The notes beneath the pieces are model-generated. The model was given only the letters and a program-made list of their open reading frames with translations. It searched no databases and had not been told where the DNA came from. Source: Methylomonas sp. LL1 (GTDB lineage Bacteria > Pseudomonadota > Gammaproteobacteria > Methylococcales > Methylomonadaceae). From it: DNA of 64,000 nucleotides. Below are positions 35,742 through 44,087 of this stretch, piece after piece (position 1 is the stretch's first letter; each line of letters starts with the position of its first letter). The DNA lies in the NCBI RefSeq assembly GCF_015711015.1, contig NZ_CP064653.1:1736001-1800000 (forward strand). The letters are read 5' to 3'. The translations under genes and the position numbers were made by a program.

Positions 35742-36853
35742 GGGCCGGCCCATTTTGCCCCAGCATCGGCAGCGTTTTTCACATAGCTGTCGAGCTGTTG
35801 CCGGCTGGTAACTCGGTCTTCATCCAGAAAACAGCGGTACCAGAATGTGGTAGCTTCAAGGGCATCAGGCAACGACCAGATGGATTGCCAACCTAGCAGG
35901 GTACGGGCTTTAGCGCTATCCAGATACAACAAATTCGCTTCATGAACCGTGGGTGAGGAACTGGTGTGCCATGCCAGTTCGGGCCAGTGTTCCTGCATGC
36001 GTGCCAACACTTCCACCACGCTTCGGTTTCCGTCCGGCTCGGGACCAAAATTCCAGGAACTGGCAAATTCCTGCTTCCCTTCAAGCAATTGCTGACCCAA
36101 CAGCAGATAGCCGGAGAGAGATTCGAGTACGTGCTGCCAGGGTCGAGTGGCATTGGGGGAACGGATTTCCAAGGATCGTCCCGCGCTTACTGCCCGCATC
36201 AGATCCGGAATGAGCCGATCTTCCGACCAATCACCGCCACCAATCACATTACCGGCTCGAGCTGTAGCCAATAGTGGCAAACTCTCACCGTGAAAAAAAG
36301 CGCGGCGGTAGCTTGCCACCGCAATTTCAGCCGCCGCCTTGGAAGCACTATACGGATCATGCCCACCCAGTGCATCATCCTCACGATAACCCCAAGGCCA
36401 CTCACGGTTTTCATAACACTTGTCAGTAGTTACTATGACAATGGCGAGAACCCCTTCAACCTGGCGCGCGGCTTCCAGCAGATTCAAAGTCCCCATCACA
36501 TTGGTAGACCAAGTCTCCAACGGTTCCAGATAGGAGCGGCGAACCAACGGCTGGGCGGCCAAGTGAAAAATAATCTCGGGTTTAAAAGAGGTTAACTGTT
36601 GCGCAATAGCTGCCGCATCACGAATGTCGTAACGGTGATCGGGCATGTCGAGATTAAGTAGGCCCCAATGATTGGGTTCGGTATTCGGCGCCAGCGCCAG
36701 ACCAGAGGTTTGAGCCCCCATAGCTTGCAACCACAAGGACAACCAACTACCCTTAAAACCGGTATGTCCGGTTACCAGAACCCGCCGTCCTGAGTAAATT
36801 CCGCCAAAACACGCTTCCACTACCAGACTTTCCAGAGTGGATTGGTATTCCAA
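35738..36853 (-). CDS. rfbG: CDP-glucose 4,6-dehydratase
   Basis: Converts CDP-glucose to CDP-4-keto-6-deoxyglucose with bound NAD. As drawn it has 371 residues. Motifs: RRVLVTGHTGFKGSWLSLWL (NAD site), HLAAQPLVRRSY, VIVTTDKCYEN, and YSASKAAAEI in place of YxxxK, as in this family. The ATG at 36853 overlaps rfbF by 34 bases. A GTG eleven codons later (36820) sits exactly at the rfbF stop, has GGAAAG upstream and is the more natural start. Confidence 0.94.
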   Translation of the reverse strand: MEYQSTLESLVVEACFGGIYSGRRVLVTGHTGFKGSWLSLWLQAMGAQTSGLALAPNTEPNHWGLLNLDMPDHRYDIRDAAAIAQQLTSFKPEIIFHLAAQPLVRRSYLEPLETWSTNVMGTLNLLEAARQVEGVLAIVIVTTDKCYENREWPWGYREDDALGGHDPYSASKAAAEIAVASYRRAFFHGESLPLLATARAGNVIGGGDWSEDRLIPDLMRAVSAGRSLEIRSPNATRPWQHVLESLSGYLLLGQQLLEGKQEFASSWNFGPEPDGNRSVVEVLARMQEHWPELAWHTSSSPTVHEANLLYLDSAKARTLLGWQSIWSLPDALEATTFWYRCFLDEDRVTSRQQLDSYVKNAADAGAKWAGP

Positions 36854-37584
36854 AGGTCTTCCAAGTGAGTCTTGTCACGAAGTGTGTCCATGGCCTGCCA
36901 GAAGCCGGCATGCTGAAACGCCTTCAACTCGCCTTCCCGAGCAAGGCGCTGTAGAGGCTGTGATTCCCAACTGGTTCTATCATCATTTATATATTCAAGC
37001 ACGGAAGGCTTGAGCACAAAAAAGCCGCCATTAATCCAAGCCCCGTCTCCCGCCGGCTTTTCCTGAAAACTTTTTACCGAGTTTCCATCCATGTCCAACG
37101 CCCCATAACGGCCCGGTGGCTGTATGGCCGTAACGGTAGCCTTCTTACCATGAGCACGATGGAATTGCAGCAAGGCACCAATATCGAGATCCGTCACTCC
37201 GTCGCCATAAGTAAAACAGAAATCCTCATTATCCAGATAATCACGAACCCGAAGCAGCCTGCCTCCGGTCAAGGTATCCGGCCCCGTGTCGACCAAAGTC
37301 ACTCGCCAAGGCTCGGCATACTGCTCATGTACGATCATCTCGTTACGTGTCATATCGAACGTCACATTCGACATATGCAAAAAATAATTGGCGAAGTATT
37401 CCTTGATAATGTAGCCCATATATCCGACACAAATCACAAAATCGTTGATCCCATAATGGGAATAGATTTTCATGATGTGCCAGAGAATCGGACGGCCACC
37501 GATCTCGATCATGGGTTTGGGTTTAAGGTGAGACTCCTCGCTGATACGCGTGCCGAGACCTCCGGCCAAGATAACGCATTTCAT
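36820..37584 (-). CDS. rfbF: Glucose-1-phosphate cytidylyltransferase
   Basis: Makes CDP-glucose from CTP and glucose-1-phosphate. 254 residues, the family length. Motifs: MKCVILAGGLGTRISEE, KPKPMIEIGGRPILWHIMK and FCFTYGDGVTDLDIGALL (Asp metal site). It sits at the head of the CDP-sugar block and overlaps the ABC-exporter ATPase stop by 4 bases, so export and precursor synthesis are on one transcript. Confidence 0.96.
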   Translation of the reverse strand: MKCVILAGGLGTRISEESHLKPKPMIEIGGRPILWHIMKIYSHYGINDFVICVGYMGYIIKEYFANYFLHMSNVTFDMTRNEMIVHEQYAEPWRVTLVDTGPDTLTGGRLLRVRDYLDNEDFCFTYGDGVTDLDIGALLQFHRAHGKKATVTAIQPPGRYGALDMDGNSVKSFQEKPAGDGAWINGGFFVLKPSVLEYINDDRTSWESQPLQRLAREGELKAFQHAGFWQAMDTLRDKTHLEDLWNTNPLWKVW

Positions 37585-38930
37585 CGAATTTTTCCTACAT
37601 TCCAGGAAAATTGAGGCCTAAACATACCAGGAATAACATGCATATAACCGTTACGATAGGATACATCGGTAAAATCATCTACTACTTTGAAAGTCATAGC
37701 ATGAGGAACGAGAAAATGAATATTTACGAGTTCCCCTTTCCACGAACTGAGTGCTAAAGTAACCCGAAATACACCTTCATTCAGCAAACATCGAGGAATT
37801 TCACACACAACCTTATAAATCCCTTTCTCGTAGTTAGGGACTAAGCAATCTGGTGGAGTAGCAATAAATACCAAAACATTTTCCACATTATAAACATGAA
37901 AATTAGGAATATAGGAGGCACCATCCGCAAAATATACCTCATATTCCATTTCCAGGAACATCCTTTGGTGATAAAGAAGAGTAGAAGAAACATCGCCATC
38001 CTCATTGCACACAGCCGCACTGCGTAGCCTTGCATAACGGTCCCCTGCATCAGATGAGATAGCTGCATTAGAGCCAATCTCGACTTCTTCGGCTCGATAT
38101 TCCGCAATATTTCCCACTCTATTTTCTTCGTTATCAACGAACGAAGCCCCAATATATTCCTGGACAACATCAGCAGTTGGACCAATGGCTTTAACAATAC
38201 CGTGTTCAAGTAATACAGTTCGAGGGCATATCTGATTAACCGATTGCACGTTATGACTGACGAACAATATCGTTCGTCCCTCATTACTGGCATATTGCAT
38301 ACGATCCAAACACTTCTGTTGAAAACGCAAATCTCCAACCGCCAGAACCTCGTCCAGAATCAGCACCTCCGGATCCAGATGGGCCGCGACTGAAAATGCC
38401 AAACGTACATACATACCACTGGAGTAATATTTGACAGGTGTATCCAAAAATTTTTCGATCTCGGAAAAATCGACAATTTCGTCAAATTTCTTTTTAATCT
38501 CGGACTTGGGCATACCGAGCACGGCACCGTTCATATAAATATTTTCACGTCCGGTTAACTCCGGATGAAATCCGGTCCCGACTTCCAGTAGGGCGGCAAC
38601 ACGTCCACGAATCTGTATGCGGCCTGATGTAGGCTCGGTTATCCGGCTCAATATTTTAAGAAGCGTTGACTTGCCTGCACCGTTCTGACCAATAATCGCA
38701 AGCCGTTCACCTTGAGCCACTTCGAACGAAACATCGTCAAGAGCCTTAAATTTTTCAGCACTATCAGGTACCTCTTCGATGAGATACCTTCTACTAGGAC
38801 GCCTGAACACTTTACCAACAGCGTTGCGCATGCCTAACTCAATAGTTTCACGCATCGTGGCGCGACCATTTCCCTTATGAGAAATGTTGTAAATTTTACT
38901 GAGATTTTCTACCTTGATATCAAACGACAT
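37581..38930 (-). CDS. O-antigen/polysaccharide ABC exporter ATPase with C-terminal glycan-binding domain (Wzt-like)
   Basis: 449 residues from the ATG at 38930, just after the permease stop; a frame 11 codons longer overlaps that gene. Walker A GQNGAGKSTLLK (about residue 85), signature YSSGMYVRLAFSVAAH, and Walker B VLILDEVLAVGD. Residues about 270-449 form the Wzt-type C-terminal beta domain (YRAEEVEIG..., GMFRPQFSWNV), which in characterised Wzt proteins recognises the terminal cap of the O-antigen. The C-terminal part is AT-richer than the ATPase part, as expected of a fast-evolving specificity domain. It works with the adjacent permease at the inner membrane. Confidence 0.93.
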   Translation of the reverse strand: MSFDIKVENLSKIYNISHKGNGRATMRETIELGMRNAVGKVFRRPSRRYLIEEVPDSAEKFKALDDVSFEVAQGERLAIIGQNGAGKSTLLKILSRITEPTSGRIQIRGRVAALLEVGTGFHPELTGRENIYMNGAVLGMPKSEIKKKFDEIVDFSEIEKFLDTPVKYYSSGMYVRLAFSVAAHLDPEVLILDEVLAVGDLRFQQKCLDRMQYASNEGRTILFVSHNVQSVNQICPRTVLLEHGIVKAIGPTADVVQEYIGASFVDNEENRVGNIAEYRAEEVEIGSNAAISSDAGDRYARLRSAAVCNEDGDVSSTLLYHQRMFLEMEYEVYFADGASYIPNFHVYNVENVLVFIATPPDCLVPNYEKGIYKVVCEIPRCLLNEGVFRVTLALSSWKGELVNIHFLVPHAMTFKVVDDFTDVSYRNGYMHVIPGMFRPQFSWNVGKIR

Positions 38931-38932
38931 AA

Positions 38933-39793
38933 CTACAGAAAGTCCACAAATGTTTTTTCGCAACGGCGAAAATAAAATATACCTGTTATGATCATAACCA
39001 ACGTCATTAACGCGGATATTCCAACACCGGGTAGGTATGCCACAAAGTCATTTCCTAAAAGTGACCATCGATAACCATCGATAATACCAACCATTGGATT
39101 GAGGGAATACTCGAAACGCCAGCGCTCGGGGACTATGGTGGCACTATATCCAACCGGAGAAACGTAAATACCCAATTGGAGCAAAAACGGAACTAGATGC
39201 CGCAAATCTCGATAACGCACCGTCAGGGCGGCACACCAAATTCCAATACCAAAAGACAATCCGCAAATCCACAGAGTAAGTAATGGTAATGCCAACAACC
39301 GCAGGGTAGGCGTTGTTCCGGTCCAGACCATTACACCAACAATCAATAAACACGAAACCAGATAATCCACTAAACAAACCAGCACTGAATTCATCGGAAT
39401 AATCAGTCGTGGAAAATATATCTTGCCAACTAGGGCTCCATTACTACTTAGGCTACTGGTACAATCCGATACAGCCGTGGCGAAAAAGAACCAGGGCAAC
39501 ATTCCGGCAAAAACCAGCAAAGTATAGGGCGCTCCGTTAGAAGGCAGCCCGGCAAGACGGCCAAACACCACCGAGAAAATCATCAGTGTCAGCAGAGGTC
39601 TAATTAATACCCAAGCTGTACCAACAACAGTTTGCTTATATCGGACTAGCAGGTCACGCCATATTAAAAAATAAAGCAGTTCGCGCTGCCGCCAAATGTT
39701 TTTCCAATAGTCTTGTGCAGCCCTACCAGCCTCTATGACCGTGAGGACGTCACGCCGGGATGAATCATTTTGTGTGCTTTCTATACTATTCAT
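38933..39793 (-). CDS. ABC-2 type polysaccharide export permease (Wzm-like)
   Basis: 286 residues with six predicted membrane helices (about 60-80, 95-115, 135-165, 170-195, 200-220 and 255-275). The family N-terminal pattern AQDYWKNIWRQRELLYFLIWRD is split here only for length; YKQTVVGTAWVLIRPLLTLM follows. It exports lipid-linked O-antigen with the Wzt-like ATPase. It is 89 bases downstream of rfbC. Presence of this pair indicates an ABC-dependent rather than Wzx/Wzy pathway. Confidence 0.93.
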   Translation of the reverse strand: MNSIESTQNDSSRRDVLTVIEAGRAAQDYWKNIWRQRELLYFLIWRDLLVRYKQTVVGTAWVLIRPLLTLMIFSVVFGRLAGLPSNGAPYTLLVFAGMLPWFFFATAVSDCTSSLSSNGALVGKIYFPRLIIPMNSVLVCLVDYLVSCLLIVGVMVWTGTTPTLRLLALPLLTLWICGLSFGIGIWCAALTVRYRDLRHLVPFLLQLGIYVSPVGYSATIVPERWRFEYSLNPMVGIIDGYRWSLLGNDFVAYLPGVGISALMTLVMIITGIFYFRRCEKTFVDFL

Positions 39794-39882
39794 TAATTAT
39801 TTATGATGCTTGCAATCATTGAAATCAGCATTTTTTACCAACTCATCGCGCTTAGCCGACGCGTAAACTAGATGTCGATGCA

Positions 39883-40431
39883 CTAAACAAACACCTCGGA
39901 AACATTAAATGACAGACCTTGCAGATCTTTTTCAGATAGACGGGGGGCTTGCTGGAATGGCCAAACTACGCCAATTTCGCCATCATCCCAAGCAATACAA
40001 CGCTCAAACTCGGGTGCATAGTAATCGGTAGTCTTATATAAAAACTCGGCCGTATCAGACATCGTGACAAATCCATGCGCAAAACCTTCCGGTATCCAAA
40101 GCTGTTGTTTGTTTTCGGCGGATAGGGTCGCGCCCACCCATTGCCCAAATGTCGGCGAGCTTTTACGGATATCGACTGCCACGTCGAACACTTCGCCCTG
40201 CACCACCCGCACCAATTTACCTTGCGCCTTGGGTGGCAATTGATAATGTAGTCCGCGCAACACACCTTGTTGCGATTTTGAGTGGTTGTCTTGCACGAAT
40301 TCACGCTTCAGACCAGTCAGCTCTTCAAATCTTTGCTGATTGAAACTTTCGAAGAAAAACCCGCGCTCGTCGCCGAAGACTTTGGGGGTAAACAGAATAA
40401 CGTCCGGAATGGAAAGACGGGTTGCCTGCAC
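39883..40431 (-). CDS. rfbC: dTDP-4-dehydrorhamnose 3,5-epimerase
   Basis: 182 residues, canonical RmlC: GDERGFFFESFNQQRFEEL, LRGLHYQLPPKAQGKLVRV (catalytic His), IPEGFAHGFVTMSD, and Tyr in KTTDYYAPE. Third step-type enzyme of dTDP-L-rhamnose synthesis. It is joined to rfbA by a one-base overlap. The dehydratase (rfbB) and reductase (rfbD) genes are not in the window and must lie elsewhere. Confidence 0.97.
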   Translation of the reverse strand: MQATRLSIPDVILFTPKVFGDERGFFFESFNQQRFEELTGLKREFVQDNHSKSQQGVLRGLHYQLPPKAQGKLVRVVQGEVFDVAVDIRKSSPTFGQWVGATLSAENKQQLWIPEGFAHGFVTMSDTAEFLYKTTDYYAPEFERCIAWDDGEIGVVWPFQQAPRLSEKDLQGLSFNVSEVFV

Positions 40432-41327
40432 TAGAACACCTGTTGCTTTAACAGCGCGGTAAGATACTGTCCATAACCGTTTTTGGCAAGCGGTTTTGCC
40501 AGTTTTTGGATTTGCTCATCGTCAATCCAGCCGCTACGCCAGGCAATTTCTTCCGGACAGGCAATCTTCAAGCCTTGGCGGCGCTCTATGGTTTCAATGA
40601 AGTTACTGGCCTCAATCAAGCTGGCATGGGTACCGGTATCAAGCCAGGCATAACCGCGACCCATGATTTCGACCCTGAGCTGTTTCTGGGCCAAGTAAAC
40701 TTTGTTGACATCGGTAATTTCCAGCTCTCCACGTGGCGAGGGTTTTAAATTAGCGGCTATATCCACGACCTGATTATCGTAAAAATACAGTCCGGTCACG
40801 GCGTAATTACTTTTGGGTTGTGCCGGCTTTTCCTCCAGTGACGTAGCCCTACCCTGCTGATCGAAACTCACTACGCCATAACGTTCCGGATCGAGAACAT
40901 GATAGGCAAATACCGTTGCCCCCGCCGCCTGCTGGGTTGCGTTCCTGAGTTGCACATGCAGATCGTGGCCATAAAAGATGTTATCCCCTAAAACTAGCGC
41001 ACTGGGATGATTGCCGATGAAGTCCTTGCCGATAATGAAGGCTTGAGCCAGGCCATCCGGGCTAGGCTGCACGGCATAGCGCAGATTGATACCCCAATCA
41101 CTGCCGTCTCCGAGTAATTGCTGAAACAGCGGGGTATCTTGCGGGGTCGAAATAATCAAAATATCCTGAATACCGGCCAGCATCAAGGTGCTGAGCGGAT
41201 AGTAAATCATTGGCTTGTCGTAAATCGGCAGCAACTGCTTGGAAACGGCTTTTGTGACCGGATACAGCCGAGTGCCGGAGCCGCCCGCCAAAATAATGCC
41301 TTTTCGGGAAAGTTGGGAGTCTGTCAT
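40431..41327 (-). CDS. rfbA: Glucose-1-phosphate thymidylyltransferase
   Basis: 298 residues. Motifs: [54 protein letters not shown] and [19 protein letters not shown]. It makes dTDP-glucose and opens the long minus-strand polysaccharide transcript. Upstream (41347-41377) is an inverted repeat that could be a regulatory dyad. The AGG-containing ribosome site is weak. Confidence 0.97.
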   Translation of the reverse strand: MTDSQLSRKGIILAGGSGTRLYPVTKAVSKQLLPIYDKPMIYYPLSTLMLAGIQDILIISTPQDTPLFQQLLGDGSDWGINLRYAVQPSPDGLAQAFIIGKDFIGNHPSALVLGDNIFYGHDLHVQLRNATQQAAGATVFAYHVLDPERYGVVSFDQQGRATSLEEKPAQPKSNYAVTGLYFYDNQVVDIAANLKPSPRGELEITDVNKVYLAQKQLRVEIMGRGYAWLDTGTHASLIEASNFIETIERRQGLKIACPEEIAWRSGWIDDEQIQKLAKPLAKNGYGQYLTALLKQQVF

Positions 41328-41346
41328 GAGGTACGCCTGTCGTTAT

Positions 41347-41377
41347 ATTGGGTTACAAATTTACTGATTTGCCCAAT
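41347..41377. promoter_or_regulatory. Inverted repeat in the leader of rfbA
   Basis: Outer arms ATTGGG (41347-41352) and CCCAAT (41372-41377), with inner CAAAT and ATTTG, form an imperfect dyad about 20 bases before the rfbA ATG. It could be an operator or an RNA stem in the 5' leader; I cannot tell which. Confidence 0.4.
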
Positions 41378-41511
41378 ACAATAACCGATGCTTCGCTTTT
41401 GCAAAACCGAAAGCTACTAAAAAATGCATCCGCAAATTGAGAACCGGCAACTTTGACGGCGCATTTCTGTTATAGAATGAACTGACAACAATAACAATCG
41501 AGGAACCAGAG

Positions 41512-41586
41512 ATGATCACTGCCGCTATTTACGTTTTAACCATGTTGTTCGCCGCCTATGCCATTTATAGCGTGCGAAGCAAATAA
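41512..41586 (+). CDS. 24-residue single-helix membrane protein
   Basis: ATG at 41512 with GAGGAACCAGA directly upstream, ending in TAA. The product MITAAIYVLTMLFAAYAIYS plus VRSK is one hydrophobic helix with a short basic tail, the typical form of small bacterial inner-membrane proteins. It lies alone in the 400-base gap between divergent genes. It resembles no family I can name. A good ribosome site and clean helix-plus-tail pattern support it. Confidence 0.5.
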   Translation: MITAAIYVLTMLFAAYAIYSVRSK

Positions 41587-41727
41587 TTCTCCCTGCCCAG
41601 CCTAAGCGTTACCTAGAAAGCTCAGCGATAGCCGGAATTTCTTGAACTTCTTGGCCGACCATCCTCTCGATGCTTACCTGGTCCGTTTGAAATACGAAAA
41701 GACAGCGAATTATCAAGATTTTCGTCT

Positions 41728-42375
41728 ATGACTGCGGATAACTACACACTCTCAACAAGGAATATCCCGGTTTTATTCAAAAAAACCGGCTTATTGATCT
41801 TGTTCCTTTTAACGCCGCTACTATCGAGGGCTGATGAGGTATTTGCGGTCGCTTTAACCGAATGCGGAGCCCGGCTTGAGCACCGTAGTGTCGAACCGGA
41901 GATATTGTTGGTCAGGAGCGATTGCCCCTTATCGCTGCAATCCTTGGCGGAGCTTCTGGATTCTGGCTTGCAAGGCATGTTTCCCGCAAAAACACCAGGC
42001 ATTCGTTCCATTTACCTCGGCAGACTGATGAATTACCCGCAATGGTCGACAGCATTGGCCCAGGCGGCGGCAAAATCCCCCGCCTGGAATTCGCGGAAAG
42101 GACGACCGATGAAAACCAGTGAAAACGATAACCGGCGAGTCACGCTACTCCTCAACGGCCCCGCCTATCCGCAAGAATTGAAACCGGTGTTTTCGCGTTA
42201 CCAGCTCCTGCCTTGCATTGCCGAAGTGGAAAAGGTGCTGGTCTATAAAGCAAAAGACATTTTTACCGATGACTCCGCCTCATCCAAATCAATTCCCGCC
42301 AATGCCCGCTTACCGGTTGATGCCCAGGTTTGGCTGAGACTGCAGCCCATTTCGACCGATTGCTCGCGTCGCTAG
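41728..42375 (+). CDS. Secreted protein of unknown function
   Basis: 215 residues. A hydrophobic stretch at about 20-34 (GLLILFLLTPLLS) ending near SRADE looks like a signal peptide after a longish basic N-region. The mature part contains four cysteines (TECGARLEHR, RSDCPLSL, LLPCIAE, STDCSRR), which could form disulfides. I recognise no domain. There is no clear Shine-Dalgarno for the ATG at 41728. The gene appears monocistronic and is followed by a repeat at 42513. Confidence 0.7.
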   Translation: MTADNYTLSTRNIPVLFKKTGLLILFLLTPLLSRADEVFAVALTECGARLEHRSVEPEILLVRSDCPLSLQSLAELLDSGLQGMFPAKTPGIRSIYLGRLMNYPQWSTALAQAAAKSPAWNSRKGRPMKTSENDNRRVTLLLNGPAYPQELKPVFSRYQLLPCIAEVEKVLVYKAKDIFTDDSASSKSIPANARLPVDAQVWLRLQPISTDCSRR

Positions 42376-42512
42376 GAATGGCTTCGTGGCTTGCGAGCTA
42401 TACCCTGATACTTCTATCTCCCGCAGAAATGAACAATGAGCAATCATGGCCTGCATATATTTCGACTTAGGAGATTTATGAAAATCAATAGACCCTCCCT
42501 GAGAAATTTGCC

Positions 42513-42560
42513 GTTGACTGAGCGGAGTCGAAGTCAACTATTCGCTTCGACTCCGCTCAT
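42513..42560. repeat. Palindromic repeat, 32 bases identical to a copy at 54179
   Basis: The 32 bases 42513-42544, starting GTTGACTGAGCGGAGTCGAA, are exactly the reverse complement of 54179-54210. They continue into TTCGACTCCGCTCA, which pairs with the first arm, so the element can fold as a hairpin. No coding potential. Extragenic repetitive element. Confidence 0.85.
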
Positions 42561-42640
42561 CAGCGAACAAAATATTCAGCATTAGCGATAGGCTCAATAT
42601 TTCCGATAAATCTCCTTAACTGACTCCCTGTTGATAACTC

Positions 42641-43246
42641 ATGCCCCATACCACCATAAAAAGCAGCTTTTACGCTTACCTCTCCAGACTCAGATGGATT
42701 AAACGCTGGGGATTAAAGCGTAATGCCCACGCCGAAAACGTCATGGAGCACAGTTGGGAAGTGGCGGTGATCGCGCATACCTTGGCATTGATCAAAAATC
42801 GCTATTTTTCCGGCGAGATCGATGCCAACGCGATTGCTACCGCCGCTTTATATCATGACATCACCGAGGTGATTACCGGCGATTTGCCGACCCCGATCAA
42901 ATACCATTCACCCGCCATTCTCGACGCCTACAAACATATCGAACAACAGGCCGAAACCGAATTGCTTAAGTTACTGCCCGATGCCTTGCAGGATGATTTT
43001 CGACCGTTGATTAAACACGAACAATTGCCGGAACAGCATCAGCAAATCATCAAGGCCGCCGACAAGATTTCGGCTTATCTAAAATGCCAAGCGGAGCTTA
43101 AGGCCGGTAATACCGAATTTGAAATAGCCGCCGAACAACTGGCCAAAAACATCCATGATTTAAAACAACCCGAAGTGATTTTCTTTATGCGGGCCTTCGT
43201 CCCCAGTTGCGGCCTGACATTGGATGGCCTGATGCAGACCAATTGA
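42641..43246 (+). CDS. yfbR: 5'-deoxynucleotidase, HD domain (YfbR-like)
   Basis: 201 residues, like E. coli YfbR (about 199). HD-domain metal residues: ENVMEHSWEVAVIAHTLALI (His), YHDITEVITGDLPTP (His-Asp) and a later Asp in KAADKISAYLKCQAE. It dephosphorylates deoxynucleoside 5'-monophosphates and takes part in nucleotide salvage. Monocistronic, with no strong ribosome site visible. Confidence 0.93.
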   Translation: MPHTTIKSSFYAYLSRLRWIKRWGLKRNAHAENVMEHSWEVAVIAHTLALIKNRYFSGEIDANAIATAALYHDITEVITGDLPTPIKYHSPAILDAYKHIEQQAETELLKLLPDALQDDFRPLIKHEQLPEQHQQIIKAADKISAYLKCQAELKAGNTEFEIAAEQLAKNIHDLKQPEVIFFMRAFVPSCGLTLDGLMQTN

Positions 43247-43380
43247 TACCTCCGAGCATTTTTGTAACCGTTCAACAAAGCCCCGGTTTAATCCATTCTT
43301 AATCTGTTGCTAATTAAGGCTTAAGCAAGCCCCTATAGAATTATCCACAACTTAAATCACATCCCCTAGAAGGAGTTTGT

Positions 43381-43728
43381 ATGTTCAGAGTGGAAAAATT
43401 AGCGGTACTGAGTCTACTGTTTTCATCGGTAGCCGTTGCCGACGGACATGGACATGGTCATCACGGCCACCATGGACATGGTCACGGCCATCATCACGAT
43501 CATTACGTGGAAGTTGAGCGGGTATATTACCCGGAACGGGTGGTGCAGTACGTCCCCGCTCCACCACCACCCGCGCGTTACCAAAGTTACGACCAGCGTT
43601 CGACCCAAGGTTTGGTCGGGGGCGCGCTGGGTAGTGTGGTAGGTTATGAGATGAGCCGCGGCGATCCATTGGGCGCCGGAATCGGTGCCGCCGCGGGCGC
43701 CTGGATGGGTAACGGCATGAGCAGATAA
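43381..43728 (+). CDS. Secreted His-rich glycine-zipper protein
   Basis: 115 residues. Signal peptide (residues 1-20, AVLSLLFSSVAVADG). A run of His-Gly pairs follows at 21-42 with about 14 histidines, likely metal-binding. Then come a Tyr/Pro-rich linker (VQYVPAPPPPARY) and a C-terminal glycine-zipper (QGLVGGALGSVVGYEMSRG, GAGIGAAAGAWMGNG) resembling the 2TM/Rick_17kDa type, which embeds in the outer membrane. AGAAGGAG precedes the ATG. A periplasmic metal-related or envelope role is inference. Confidence 0.85.
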   Translation: MFRVEKLAVLSLLFSSVAVADGHGHGHHGHHGHGHGHHHDHYVEVERVYYPERVVQYVPAPPPPARYQSYDQRSTQGLVGGALGSVVGYEMSRGDPLGAGIGAAAGAWMGNGMSR

Positions 43729-43806
43729 GACCAAAACCATCCCTGCCACTTTAAAATCTACTTTTGATCACAAATAGCCTGAACTTCATTGAGTAGGCAT
43801 TGATCC

Positions 43807-43864
43807 GTGGGAGGGGCTTTAGCCGCGACTGAAAGCCTCTTATCGCGGCTAAAGCCCCTTCCAC
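43807..43864. terminator. Strong hairpin (22-base arms), possible terminator or REP element
   Basis: Arms GTGGGAGGGGCTTTAGCCGC... (43807-43828) and ...GCGGCTAAAGCCCCTTCCAC (43843-43864) pair over 22 bases with one mismatch around a 14-base loop, 79 bases after the His-rich gene stop. No U tract follows, so it is more likely a repetitive extragenic palindrome that may also act as a transcript end. Confidence 0.6.
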
Positions 43865-44003
43865 ACTAGCCAATGAAACCTGACAATCGAAAAGTAAATC
43901 CAGGCCGAATACCTTAGAAAACTATTATTTCCCGTCCAGTCCCCTACCCTACAACTAAGGATTTCGTCAAAATTAACTGCCGGAAGTTTTGGAGAACAAT
44001 AAT

Positions 44004-44062
44004 GTGGGGGGCAAATTCATTCGTCCATTGAAATGCTATTTGGCGAATAAATTCACCCCTAC
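44004..44062. repeat. Extragenic repeat, GAATAAATTC(G)ACCCCTAC type, copy 1
   Basis: Arms around GGGGGGCAAATTCATTCG (44006-44023) and CGAATAAATTCACCCC (44044-44059) form an imperfect palindrome. The rest of the 359-base gap 43729-44087 holds the hairpin at 43807 and no gene. A second copy lies at 46107-46175 within the nif operon. Confidence 0.65.
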
Positions 44063-44087
44063 CTGGGAAGTGAATTTTTGCTGAATC

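Noticed and set aside
41453-41478. TTGACG and TAGAAT before the 24-residue gene as a promoter
   Set aside because: Spacing of 14 bases is too short for a standard sigma-70 promoter.
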